A DNA stretch of 64,000 nt from Naumovozyma dairenensis CBS 421 (GCF_000227115.2 NC_016487.1:186001-250000); one strand, 5' to 3'; shown: positions 40,758-50,715, counted from the first letter of the stretch. A program made the numbers and translations. Notes: a model not told the origin generated them from the sequence alone.

Positions 40758-43700
40758 TTAATCTTCTTCTTCATCATCAGTATCTACAGGCTTTGGTGTA
40801 CCCTTTGGAGAGGATAACCATTCGATGTAACGTAAACGACGACGTTCAGCTTGAATCTTCTTTTCATTCCTTGTCAATCTCTTCTTTCTTTGTTTAACCT
40901 TGATATTAGCTGGAGAATCATCATCTATTACAGAAGCAGTTGGTTTTGGATTCAATCCGACAGCATCAGCATTACCACCATCTTCAAATCTAGATTGATC
41001 AACTTCCTTGACACCCTTTTGGGTCATTTGTCCATTTTCTACAATCCATTGTTCAGGACATAAGGCACCAACAAATTCATTGTTATGTGAAATCATAACA
41101 ACACCACCAGACCAATCACGGATAGCAACAGCTAAGGCACCTAAAGAATCTCTATCTAGATAATTGGTAGGTTCGTCTAAAACTAACAAATGAGGATTAT
41201 TCCACATAGCACCGGCAATAACAACCTTAACTAACTGACCACCAGATAAGGAACCCAATGGAGTATGGTTAGCAATTTCAGAGTCCAAACCGACATCTTC
41301 GAAATGTTTAGAAATAACAGATGGGACCAACTCACGGTAACCTAAACCTTCTCTTGAAGCTTCATGATCATCGAATTTCTGAACTAATTTTTCAAAACCG
41401 TGACCAATCAATACCTCCCTTGGAACCCAAGAGTTATATTTTGGTTTCCAATATTTCCATTTAACTTCGTATTGGAAAGATTTCTTTAATTTTTGTCTAC
41501 CAACAATAGCTTCAATGGCTCTTTCACCTCTACCATCATCGACATCAATTAATTTGGTCATCATTTCCTTTTCTTCCTCCGAAATCTTTCTGGATTCCTT
41601 CAATAGAACTTCACGGTCATCACCGAACTGATAACGCCATTGTAAATATTGATTAGCGGTTTTTTCCTTATGTTGGTTAACATGTTCTAAAGCATGTTGG
41701 GCAATGTAACCAATACGTAAATTTGGATGTTTTTCAACTTTACCTTCTTGTGGAACCAATTCACCTGTCAATAATTTAATTAAAGTAGATTTACCAGCAC
41801 CATTTGGACCTAAGACAGCAACACGAGAAGACAATGAAAGAGAACAGGAGACATGACTCAAAGATGGTTTTTCAGCTCCTGGATAGGCAAACGTGACATC
41901 GGTAAGCTTGGCGACAGCTCTTGTATTAGATTTGACACCGGTTAAGATACCAGGGCGTGGGAAATGCATTTGAGCATTAGAATCAGATAAAGTATAGTAT
42001 GCTTTGGCTTCTGGTTTATGTTCAACAAATGCAGCCAAGTTACCTTTATAGTAAGCTAGTTTTTTATTTTCATAATGAATAATATCGGTACAAACAGCAT
42101 CGAGGAAACCAGAGTCATGGGAAACAATTAGAGAAGTAATATCAGTATGTTCCAATAGGTAATCTTCTAACCATTTAACATTGCTCACATCTAAATGGTT
42201 AGTAGGTTCATCTAATAATAAGATATCTGCTCTTTGTAACATAGCTCTTGCCAATTCTAATTTCATTTTCCAACCACCAGATAAAGAACCAACAGTTTGA
42301 GCCCTTCTTTCCTCATCAAATCCAACAGATTCTAAAGCGTTAGCAATTTCATCACGAGATGTGGATTGTAATTCTTCATCTAATGCAATAAATGACACTA
42401 AATCCAAATCACCTTCTTCACCTTGTAGTTTATGTTCAACAAAACAAGTACGTAATGTATCTTTATCTGGGAACCCATCTAATTGACCGTTAGCGATAGC
42501 CCTCATCAAAGTAGATTTACCAGCACCATTTCTACCACAAAGACCGTAACGGTGACCTTTAATCAAACGTAAAGTAGTTTTATTCAATAACATTCTTGAC
42601 CCGTAAGCCAACGAGAAATCAGTATTGACAATTTCAATACCTTCATCCTCATCATATGCGACCTTTTCTTGATGGAAGATTGCTCTTAAGTTTGAAATGA
42701 ATTCAGTTTCAATGAAATCCTTCTTAGATTCTCCCAGAACATTGACAAGTAATTTAGTCAATTTAGTCCAATCATTTACATTAGCTTGGACGGTCAAGAC
42801 CTTCGTCAAATAATCTAAGACAACATCATCTTTTAAAATCATGTTCTTGGTTTCTTCATCATCCAATTGATTCAAATGTTCCACTAGGAATTCTTTACTT
42901 TGAGCATCAGTCAATCTACCAGGGAATTTAGTATCATCATTTCCCAAATCCTCATTACCCTTTAAGACGTTCAAAGCCTTACCAGCCAATTCACGAACTT
43001 CAGGCAAAGACGCGGTATCGACAACCTTTTGCACACCAGGTAATAATTGTGGGATGAAACTTTCAATTTCAAACCTATTGTTAACCAATCTAGTCAAATT
43101 TTCAATAACGATAACAGTTTGTCTTAATTGTTCTTGAGATGAAGATGACAAACTCAAAGATCTACTTAAGATTGGGACCAATAAGGATAAAGCAGGTTCC
43201 GTGACTTCCGCAACGAAAGTGACACTAGATAATGCCTTGACTGATTGTGGAACTTTGGTTGGATCTTGTAAAGTGTCAATAATTAACTTGTATCGGGATG
43301 ATAAATCTAAATTGTCTAGAATAGATACGTAATCTAATAAAGTCTTATAACCTTGTTTGGCTAATTCTGGTTTGAAATCAGTGGTCACGTCAGTTAAGAT
43401 TGGGACTGCTTGTTTGAATGTTAATTCTAATAAATCGTTTGGAGAATCTTCTCTTATTCTATCTACGATTGTTAAAGCGGCTAATTTTGATTGCCATTTG
43501 GCACCGGATGCTAGATAAGATAAGATTGATGGTAAGACGTAACTAGTCAATGATTCGGCTGGGAAAGCTGACAATAACGCGTCAACGGCATGTTGAGCAG
43601 CACGCTTTACGGTGGTTTCCTTTTCGGCCATAGCATCCAATGCGTATTGGAATAATGGAATAAGATGAGCTTCTTGAGGAGATTTGTTGGTAAAGAATTG

Positions 43701-44396
43701 AGCCAAGTTCGAAATTAATAACATGGAAGATTCTCTAACTAATTGTGGGTTCTTTGGTTTGGAGAATTTCGATAATATATCTGTGATATTCCATTCAACA
43801 ATTTTTTGACCAGCAGTATTGTTTGAATTTGCATTTTCGAATTGTTCGATAGCTAATTTAATTTGACTTTTGCACTCCGTGATCGTGGTACATTCGGTAA
43901 TCTTGGATAAGATTGTAGAAATTGGAGATAACTCTAAATTAGCTAATTTTGCATTTAAAGAAGTTAAAGAAGTAGTGGAAGCAGATGGAGTTGGGGTACC
44001 ACTTTGGGTAGGAGTAACGGTAGATTGCTTATAATTAGAGTAACCACCTTGTTGTTGTTGGTAATTTTGATACCCACCTTGTGGTTGTTGGTAATTTTGG
44101 TAACCAGCTTGTTGGTAATTTTGGTACCCACCTTGTTGTTGGTAATTTTGATAACCACCTTGTTGTTGATAATTTTGGTACCCACCTTGTTGTTGATAAT
44201 TTTGGTAACCACCTTGTTGCGGATACGTTTGATTATAATTACGGTTAGTGTTGGATTTATGCACTGTCCGCTTTTGTTGGTAGTTATTCGTATTATTTGA
44301 CTTGAAGACACCGCCGAATGGGGATGCAACAACGTTAGGATCCTTTGGTTGTTCATCCAAAAACTGGTCCAAATTTTGGAACTTCTTAGGAGGCAT
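40758..44396 (-). CDS. NEW1: ABC-F/eEF3-like translation factor New1 with prion-like N-terminus
   Basis: The protein is 1212 aa (S. cerevisiae 1196). The N-terminal about 130 residues are Gln/Asn/Tyr/Gly-rich with about seven GGYQNYQQ-type repeats, the prion-forming region of New1. A HEAT-repeat section (about 170-500) follows. The first ABC domain has Walker A GRNGAGKST (about 617), signature LSGGWKMK (about 702) and Walker B LLLDEPTNHLD (about 728). The second has GPNGAGKST (about 862), LSGGQLVK (about 1048) and LVLDEPTNYLD (about 1073). An eEF3-type chromodomain insert lies near 970-1010 (YEVKWKYWKPKYNSWV), and a Lys/Arg-rich tail follows. Role: binds ribosomes and fine-tunes termination and recycling at certain C-terminal codons. 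All ATPase motifs look intact. Confidence 0.97.
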   Translation of the reverse strand: MPPKKFQNLDQFLDEQPKDPNVVASPFGGVFKSNNTNNYQQKRTVHKSNTNRNYNQTYPQQGGYQNYQQQGGYQNYQQQGGYQNYQQQGGYQNYQQAGYQNYQQPQGGYQNYQQQQGGYSNYKQSTVTPTQSGTPTPSASTTSLTSLNAKLANLELSPISTILSKITECTTITECKSQIKLAIEQFENANSNNTAGQKIVEWNITDILSKFSKPKNPQLVRESSMLLISNLAQFFTNKSPQEAHLIPLFQYALDAMAEKETTVKRAAQHAVDALLSAFPAESLTSYVLPSILSYLASGAKWQSKLAALTIVDRIREDSPNDLLELTFKQAVPILTDVTTDFKPELAKQGYKTLLDYVSILDNLDLSSRYKLIIDTLQDPTKVPQSVKALSSVTFVAEVTEPALSLLVPILSRSLSLSSSSQEQLRQTVIVIENLTRLVNNRFEIESFIPQLLPGVQKVVDTASLPEVRELAGKALNVLKGNEDLGNDDTKFPGRLTDAQSKEFLVEHLNQLDDEETKNMILKDDVVLDYLTKVLTVQANVNDWTKLTKLLVNVLGESKKDFIETEFISNLRAIFHQEKVAYDEDEGIEIVNTDFSLAYGSRMLLNKTTLRLIKGHRYGLCGRNGAGKSTLMRAIANGQLDGFPDKDTLRTCFVEHKLQGEEGDLDLVSFIALDEELQSTSRDEIANALESVGFDEERRAQTVGSLSGGWKMKLELARAMLQRADILLLDEPTNHLDVSNVKWLEDYLLEHTDITSLIVSHDSGFLDAVCTDIIHYENKKLAYYKGNLAAFVEHKPEAKAYYTLSDSNAQMHFPRPGILTGVKSNTRAVAKLTDVTFAYPGAEKPSLSHVSCSLSLSSRVAVLGPNGAGKSTLIKLLTGELVPQEGKVEKHPNLRIGYIAQHALEHVNQHKEKTANQYLQWRYQFGDDREVLLKESRKISEEEKEMMTKLIDVDDGRGERAIEAIVGRQKLKKSFQYEVKWKYWKPKYNSWVPREVLIGHGFEKLVQKFDDHEASREGLGYRELVPSVISKHFEDVGLDSEIANHTPLGSLSGGQLVKVVIAGAMWNNPHLLVLDEPTNYLDRDSLGALAVAIRDWSGGVVMISHNNEFVGALCPEQWIVENGQMTQKGVKEVDQSRFEDGGNADAVGLNPKPTASVIDDDSPANIKVKQRKKRLTRNEKKIQAERRRLRYIEWLSSPKGTPKPVDTDDEEED
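44040..44230 (-). repeat. Prion-domain coding repeat of NEW1
   Basis: About seven tandem copies of a roughly 27-bp unit encode QQGGYQNYQ or variants (QAGYQNYQQ, QQGGYSNYK). Nucleotide identity between neighbouring copies is very high, pointing to recent expansion. Confidence 0.88.
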
Positions 44397-44557
44397 GGCG
44401 CTTTTTCTTTACGAGTATACTTTTCTTTAGACTGTACAAGAGTATAATACCTACAAAGGATTCAAGTTGTAATACTTATCAATGTATATCTTAAAACACC
44501 TTTATTTAAATGTAAACTTGTTCTTGTTGCTTACTCAACTTGCGTATCAGTATCAGT

Positions 44558-44581
44558 TGAAAAATTTTCCAAACTCATCGC
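44558..44581. promoter_or_regulatory. RRPE plus PAC motif pair upstream of NEW1
   Basis: TGAAAAATTTT (44558-44568, RRPE) and CTCATCGC (44574-44581, the reverse complement of PAC GCGATGAG) lie 5 bp apart, 160-185 bp upstream of the NEW1 ATG. The pair is the known signature of ribosome-biogenesis genes (Stb3; Dot6/Tod6). Confidence 0.8.
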
Positions 44582-45461
44582 AATAATTTTTCACTTTATT
44601 TCTTTTTAAAAATTCCGTACGGCTTTTTCACTGAAATATGGGAATCGTAACAGGGTAACACATAAATAGGTGCTTAGGCTCTTTTCTACCCTTCGGACTT
44701 CCAAGGGTAATTCCATAAAGACAAACCGACTTCTCGGAAAAGAATCTATGGATATATATATATGATTCTGACTACTTAGTGAAAAGTATTAATGATTGTA
44801 ACGAGTTCAATTTTTCGCCAGTATGATTGTCCAAGATTGAGATAGCTTCTGGGAAGAGTGACAGTCCCACTTTCATTACTTATTAATAATGTAAGCGTTG
44901 TATATTCTGTAGCCACTTGAAGATTCATATATTTGGTAGTGTCGGTGTTTAAGTGAAAGAAGGAGAGGCGAAAAAAATTTCAATGAGCAGCTATTATTCT
45001 TAATTTCTTGTGTGGGTGGGTCAAGAATAAAGTTCAATATATCGGATAATTGACCCAAAACTTTTGTGTATGATTGCCTGTATCCCATTCGATCTAGTAA
45101 GAAATCTGCTCCCCTTTATCCAGTATATTCATATACGTATATATGTTCAAAGCATGGTTGAGTAGCAGTTTAATCCATAGTAACATTCTCACTCATACAA
45201 TTAGCACATACTTTTATATATCTTTGCTCATCAGGGGAGAAGCTGTTAAGGCGGCATTATATTGCCGGAATTTCCTGACTCCTGGAAGATCTCCCGAAGG
45301 AAACCAGCAGAGAATGTTCTGACACATTTTTTGAAACACAAAACAGAAAAAAAAAAAGAAAAAAAAAAAATACTTACGTGATCACTTTCCTTATAACACT
45401 ACCATTATAAATACTTGCATCGTTATTCACTCTATAAGACTATTTATTAAACATACTAGCA

Positions 45462-45533
45462 ATGTTTAGGTTTTTAGGAGGGCCTCAAGATTACAGAAAA
45501 CAGTTTTTATTAAGACAATGGAAAAACAACTAG
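45462..45533 (+). other. Possible 23-codon small ORF
   Basis: ATG at 45462 opens a frame with fairly yeast-like codon choice, ending TAG at 45531-45533. It encodes a basic, amphipathic-looking peptide (MFRFLGGPQDYRKQFLL then RQWKNN). A TATA-like stretch (cattataaat near 45410) and an A/C/T leader typical of yeast 5' UTRs precede it. After the TAG the frame continues open for about 17 codons, so a truncated gene or first exon is possible. I recognise no family. Confidence 0.25.
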
Positions 45534-46431
45534 ATATTGGATGAATTTTGGCCTCACAAGTACAGTTGTGGTAATATCCATCTATAGAGGGTGTAGTTGC
45601 TTCCTTTAGTTAGCCTTCCAGTAGCATACATCTATAGACACTATCTGGTTGACTATATCTAACTTATATTCTTCTCCAGTTCTCTGTAGCGAAATATTTA
45701 TGCATGATATTGCTTATTAACATCTTTAAACTAGACATACAAGAGAAGCTGTTGATGCTTATGTAATATATGATTGAATAGGTATCATTTTCCACTTCTG
45801 AATCTCGGTATGGATAGGCGAACTGTTCCAAAGTCTAAACTGAAACGAACGAAGAATTATGGTTCTCTTGCCTCAGTATTGCCTTGGTTTTCTCAGGAAC
45901 GCTGACATTTTCGAGGATACCCACGATAAAAATCATTCTAGATGGGCTTGAAGTTGCGGTTGTTTGGATGTAGCCTTAAAACACTGTAGTGTAAATGATA
46001 GAACGGTTCCCCCTGTTATTTTGGGTTAGTTAGCTCCAGGAGCTCAGGTGTCACAAGGAGAGTCACGGTTGAACTAGTACCTGAATTAATAAGGATTCTG
46101 ATATTTCTGGAAGGCTACAATCCTAGGTATTTTTCAACATTATAGATAGCAAGACCTATATATGTACAAGAAAAATAGGAACGAATTCATACACTAATGG
46201 CTAATATAAGCGAGGGCTCCAACATTTATACCATAATCTAAAGCGCCAATAGCTCTTCCCAGATGCAATTCCTTGTGGTTTGTTTTTTTCAGCCCTATCA
46301 GTTCAATATACGATGATGGACTCCTTTTTAACCCCAATATATTTCGTCACCGTAAAGTTCTTGAGGTAGTAGTACTCAACCTCCATATCCCGTGCAAACC
46401 GATTGCCTAATGTAGCAAAATTGGCTGGAGG

Positions 46432-46440
46432 GTAAACAAA
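46432..46440 (+). promoter_or_regulatory. Forkhead-type site GTAAACAAA
   Basis: Exact match to the RTAAACAA core bound by Fkh1/Fkh2, beside the MluI-box cluster of SPT21. Confidence 0.55.
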
Positions 46441-46458
46441 ACGAAGCAGAAAAGCCGG

Positions 46459-46512
46459 ACGCGTCAAAACAAGAAGGTGAAACGCGCCAAAACGCGAAAA
46501 TGGTTCACGCGT
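46459..46512 (+). promoter_or_regulatory. MluI cell-cycle box cluster upstream of SPT21
   Basis: ACGCGTCA at 46459, ACGCGCC near 46482, ACGCGAAAA at 46492 (SCB-like) and ACGCGT at 46507: four ACGCG cores in 54 bp. MBF (Mbp1-Swi6) sites of this kind drive G1/S transcription. They lie about 360-415 bp before the SPT21 ATG. Confidence 0.8.
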
Positions 46513-46874
46513 TTGTTGAGACCTTTAATATTCTTTATTGTTTCTCAGTGAGTGAAATTTTTGATATAACAAAAACATTTATTTATTTCATTTTTTACTT
46601 CATTGCATTGTTCCTTAATTTTGAGTTTTTATGTTATGTACAGCAGTCATTTATTAGAGTTAACCCCCGTTTATTATTTATTGGAGTTCATTATACAATC
46701 TGTCAAAAGCAATTCGAACCCAAAAGAAATTATCTCGGTGTATATCTAGGCCCAACACAACTTCCTTCTCATAAATCTTCATCTGTATAAAACCAAGTTC
46801 AATTCATACTCTATTTCCATTCCTAGATTCACCACTGAAGGCCACTACTCAAAAAAGAGCCAAAATATAAAATT

Positions 46875-49070
46875 ATGACAGAACTCACGACTATGGGATT
46901 GAAAATCCTTTACACTTTAGAGAACGGTTCAGCTGGAAGTTATTTAGCGAGGTCCAAGAAATCATATCAAGTAAGAGTAGCTAATATTCCAAATCCAATT
47001 GATCCTAATGAAGCTAATTTAAAAATTGGTGTTATTGATCTTTCTATTGTCCTAAAAGAAATGTCACTAAACTCGCCTGAAGTATTTGATTGTAATAATA
47101 ACGCCAAGTTGGGTCACGATTATAATTTATATTTCAAGGATATTTGTGAAAGTGATGAACCGTTGGTTAGTCTTGGTTTACTTTCTGAGATAAAACAAAA
47201 ATTAAATAAGGAAGACAATTCAAGAAATGATGATAACGACAATGAAAACGATGAAAACAATGAAGACGAAGAAGATGATGATTCTTCAATTGTTACTGGT
47301 AGAGTGTCCAGTAATTTTTCAGCTTTATTGAGAAGATCGTATAGCAATTTATCCAAGAAGAATTCGAAAGGTAAGGATATAAATGCTGCGCCTGAGACTC
47401 TAGAAGTCAAAATAAGATTATCTAAAGTTATAAAAGTGATACATCCAACAACAACGACGATATCAACCACCACCACTAATTCAAGAAGACCCAGCATTGG
47501 TTTTGATTCGTCTTCTAAAATGTTTGCTCCAAAGCATGAAAACAGATCCATTGTTAGTGGTAAAATGCCTCGTCCTGCAAAGATATTGAAACCTATGAAA
47601 AGACAGACTAATCCAATGCCAGCTCCAAAAGCTAAAAGAACTCAATCTTTACCGATCTGGAATTTGAAACAACCCACCACTGGTCTTCCTAAAAACTCTA
47701 TTGCTCATAAGATATATATGGCAGATCGAAAAACCGAATATATTCAACAAAATTTCAAACAGCCGCATAATTATCATAACAATGGTAATAATAATAATAC
47801 TAATGCTAGTAATAACACCAATTTAACTTATGAAATAAATACATTACAACATGATAATTCCATTCAGAAAGTTGAAGTTGATGATTCTATAAGTAAAAGA
47901 TTTGATTTCATGTTGAATAAGAAAAAATCATCTCCACCATCCATCAGTAAGTTCAGTACCACTACACCACCACCAAAGAACTCCAGCTTCACTTCTACTT
48001 CAAAAATACGAAAGAACCAAACTTCAAAGAATAGATCAAGCAAAAATAAAACCAAAACCATAGCACATAATAATCATTTACTCAAGAATATGGAATTGAA
48101 GGAACCAATTATAGAAGAAGACTTAACCATTGAACAACTTCTGAATCGCAATAACCACCCTGCATTGCAACCTATTGAGAAATTAGAATCTAATGAAAAT
48201 GATTGTAATAAAGAAAATGTACCCCCTCCACCGTCTACAACTTCTAATTTAGATTTAGGAGATTTATTGAATTTCTCAGGAATGTCATGGTTAAATGATG
48301 ATGATTTCAGTCCATTTGATCCATCACTAATTCAGCAAGAAATAACACCCCCCTCCAACTTATTACCACTAAATCATCAATCCAAACAACAACCGCAAAA
48401 CGCTAACACTACCCCAAAAGATCCTAATACTTGTAACACGATACCTATTGAAGACCAAGAAAATGAATCATCACCAAATAATAATAAACTGGCATCTAAT
48501 GAGAATGATAAAAATAACAACAACAATAGTAATACTAATAATAATAATATGTTAATATTAACGAGCGATATAGAAAGGACATCCCCAATAGACACACTAT
48601 CGATGCCTCTAATGGATTTAAACCAGAGACAAACTCATGGAGATATAGTTACTACATGTCATGATCAATTGAAAAGATTACCATTACTAATGCATAAGAT
48701 CGTCACCGATAAGAATAAGACATCATCATCATCGTTATCAGTGACACATGATGAGAATGCCACTTCTGTTTTGATGAAATTTTGTACCCCTCAAGAACAA
48801 GAACAAGATGATGAAGATGATGATGAACGGAGTATAACTAGGAAGGGAACCATGCCTTCATCTCCTAGTGGGATGATGTTCAACTATAAGAATGGTGTCC
48901 ATGATGATGACGTTGACGATGATGAAAATGATAGGAGTTCTAAACGTGGAGGAGATGATTCGGACGATTTATTTTCTTCATTTGCGATGGAAGGTGGTCA
49001 TCAAAGAGGCATTAGTAGTGGGAACGTTACTACACCTGTTACTCAGTTTAATGATGATCATTCTAAATAA
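46875..49070 (+). CDS. SPT21: Histone-gene and silencing regulator Spt21
   Basis: The protein is 731 aa (S. cerevisiae Spt21 758). The conserved N-terminal domain (about 1-115: MGLKILYTLENGSAGSYLAR, YQVRVANIPNPIDPNE) and the following VKIRLSKVIKVIHP strand identify the family. The rest is Asn/Ser-rich and largely disordered, with an acidic patch near 118-140 and a short conserved-looking segment GDLLNFSGMSWLNDDDFSPFD (the first 20 residues are the core) near 464. Family role: with Spt10 it activates histone gene transcription in S phase and affects silencing. The MluI boxes upstream agree with S-phase expression. The position follows YMR177W-YMR179W. Confidence 0.88.
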   Translation: MTELTTMGLKILYTLENGSAGSYLARSKKSYQVRVANIPNPIDPNEANLKIGVIDLSIVLKEMSLNSPEVFDCNNNAKLGHDYNLYFKDICESDEPLVSLGLLSEIKQKLNKEDNSRNDDNDNENDENNEDEEDDDSSIVTGRVSSNFSALLRRSYSNLSKKNSKGKDINAAPETLEVKIRLSKVIKVIHPTTTTISTTTTNSRRPSIGFDSSSKMFAPKHENRSIVSGKMPRPAKILKPMKRQTNPMPAPKAKRTQSLPIWNLKQPTTGLPKNSIAHKIYMADRKTEYIQQNFKQPHNYHNNGNNNNTNASNNTNLTYEINTLQHDNSIQKVEVDDSISKRFDFMLNKKKSSPPSISKFSTTTPPPKNSSFTSTSKIRKNQTSKNRSSKNKTKTIAHNNHLLKNMELKEPIIEEDLTIEQLLNRNNHPALQPIEKLESNENDCNKENVPPPPSTTSNLDLGDLLNFSGMSWLNDDDFSPFDPSLIQQEITPPSNLLPLNHQSKQQPQNANTTPKDPNTCNTIPIEDQENESSPNNNKLASNENDKNNNNNSNTNNNNMLILTSDIERTSPIDTLSMPLMDLNQRQTHGDIVTTCHDQLKRLPLLMHKIVTDKNKTSSSSLSVTHDENATSVLMKFCTPQEQEQDDEDDDERSITRKGTMPSSPSGMMFNYKNGVHDDDVDDDENDRSSKRGGDDSDDLFSSFAMEGGHQRGISSGNVTTPVTQFNDDHSK

Positions 49071-49470
49071 AATAATCTACCACGTCAAGCATTAATATAT
49101 ATGATATATTTGACTACATAACCTATATATTACCTAAGTTTATTGCATATACTCATAAAAAAGGTAACATAATATGATTTATAGTGCACTGGAGATGGCT
49201 CTATGGTGATAACGATGGGAAAAAATAGCACAAAGGTTCATAGCCTATGACTTTGCTTGTTTTTTGAATGATGAATGGATGACATAAAATGAATACATAA
49301 AATTATATATTTTTTGAAAATAGAGAAATAATGTAAAGAAAAAATAAGTAATGAAAAGTTCGTGAAAAAAAAATGAATTTTACCACCTTACCAGTAGTAA
49401 CTTCTCATATATATTCTTATATCATGAAAAATGGAGCAGAAGTAAACAGTTAGGGGAGTACTGTCTGGAT
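49071..49470. other. Convergent spacer after SPT21
   Basis: These 400 bp of A/T-rich DNA lie between convergent genes. CTL1/CET1 (YMR180C/YPL228W), expected here in the ancestral order, is absent; I see no remnant. Confidence 0.4.
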
Positions 49471-50238
49471 TCATGAATGTGTCGGATTAAAACTTGCAGA
49501 AGTATAAGGATTAAATTTTCTTTTCGATTCATTATTATTGGTATTCTTTACGTCTTTAGATGTTGTTGATAATTTTTTAATACTATCTATACCGTCATGA
49601 ATATTAATATTTGCATTTTTGAGTTGTTGTTGAAAGAAAATTTGCTGTTGATGTTGTAATTCTATATTTCTTTCGATCATAAATTTATCAATTTCTTCAC
49701 ATTGTTTACGTTCAGTGGATGAGAGTAATGATCTTGGACAAAAGAATAAATCATCTTCAAATGATTTATTCATATCATTCTTATACCTTAATGAATTAAA
49801 TTCGTAATTTGACATGTATGAATTATAATGGTCTGGCAAGCTATTTGGTGCCGTTGTATTTACACTACTCATAGCACTAGTTGTTGTAGTAATACTATTT
49901 CTGCTTGAACTTCTATTAAACAGTGTATCGTTACTGAAAAGAGATGGATTTGTCATCAGACTAGAAGTTGGGCTATTATTCCCCATGATATAGTTATTAT
50001 TTTTATTGTTACTGGTATTGTCCCTGTTATTTGGACTAAATGGAATATTCATAGGGTTTACGTTTATGTTGAGATTTCTAAATAGAAGTGGACTAGATGG
50101 GAATTGTTGTTGCTGAGGCTGTTGTTGTTGCTGCGGGTGCTGTTGTTCTGGGAAATAAGTATTATTGAATGCGGGATTAAAGTTCATAGAGTTTTTAATA
50201 GCTTGATTATTGATAGTATTGTTATTGAATGATAGCAT
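49471..50238 (-). CDS. Q/N-rich protein of unknown function (YMR181C/YPL229W family)
   Basis: The protein is 255 aa (S. cerevisiae YPL229W 206, YMR181C 154), rich in Asn, Ser and Gln, with a Gln/Pro run near 35-47. The non-repetitive stretch in the C-terminal half (KSFEDDLFFCPRSLLSSTER, then QCEEIDKFMIERNIELQHQQ) is the likely conserved core and may form a short coiled coil. No catalytic motif or membrane segment is visible. Assignment rests on position between SPT21 and the zinc-finger gene and on composition. The function is unknown in S. cerevisiae. Confidence 0.75.
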   Translation of the reverse strand: MLSFNNNTINNQAIKNSMNFNPAFNNTYFPEQQHPQQQQQPQQQQFPSSPLLFRNLNINVNPMNIPFSPNNRDNTSNNKNNNYIMGNNSPTSSLMTNPSLFSNDTLFNRSSSRNSITTTTSAMSSVNTTAPNSLPDHYNSYMSNYEFNSLRYKNDMNKSFEDDLFFCPRSLLSSTERKQCEEIDKFMIERNIELQHQQQIFFQQQLKNANINIHDGIDSIKKLSTTSKDVKNTNNNESKRKFNPYTSASFNPTHS

Positions 50239-50715
50239 TTCATAGAGTTGTCGTTAATGTTATAGTATTATGCGATGTGATATATGTGTATGTATATGGT
50301 TTTTGTTTTGTTTTGTTTTGTTTTAAGATTTGTTGAATAGGTTGTTGCCCTTTTTTTGTTTTTGGTTTATAATCTATTCAACTAATCTCAGATTTCTCTA
50401 TATATATTTATCTCAACTACAATGATATATACATACACAACTGTAAATAAGGAAACGCCATTTGGTTCGTGATATTTATTTTTCTTTTGTTTACGTTATC
50501 TTGATGTGCCGTGGAAGGTCTGGCTGGAAACTGGGACGCGTCACATATTTACAAGTGTCACTAAAAAAATATTTATATTTATATTATTATTTATTATGAT
50601 TCAAGTTCTATAAGTTGATGGCCACAAGGTCTTGTTCATCATTTGTCTTTTTGGCACGTCCCTCTGAAGAAAGATAGGGCAATTACTGCCAGACATATAT
50701 AAGCATTAAGGTCGG
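50239..50715. other. Spacer between zinc-finger gene and YMR181C-like gene
   Basis: These 477 bp hold the promoter of the YMR181C-like gene. TTTTG repeats lie near 50300-50325 (five copies), T runs follow, and an ACGCGTCA MluI box lies near 50536. Confidence 0.4.

Larger units (their letters stand above)
44397..46874. other. Long gene-poor region between NEW1 and SPT21
   Basis: This 2.5-kb spacer lies between divergent genes. From the left it holds the NEW1 promoter (RRPE and PAC motifs), an inverted repeat at 44687-44709 and a TACGTA at 45134. A poly-A run at about 45348-45370 is followed by a 23-codon ORF (45462-45533). A perfect 13-bp palindrome AGCTCCAGGAGCT lies at 46032-46044, and the SPT21 promoter contains MluI boxes. 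YMR178W and ALG5, expected here in the ancestral order, are missing. I recognise no tRNA or snoRNA. Confidence 0.5.

Noticed and set aside
45361..45400. CDEI-like sequence TTACGTGATCAC next to a poly-A tract, considered as a centromere
   Set aside because: The core does not match RTCACRTG and no CDEIII-like TTCCGAA block at a suitable distance was found.
46700..46730. AATTCGAACCC, considered as a tRNA B box
   Set aside because: No A box, acceptor stem or cloverleaf can be built around it.
46500..46790. 96-codon ORF in the SPT21 promoter
   Set aside because: Overlaps the MluI-box region, Phe/Ile-rich, without motif; likely chance in A/T-rich DNA.
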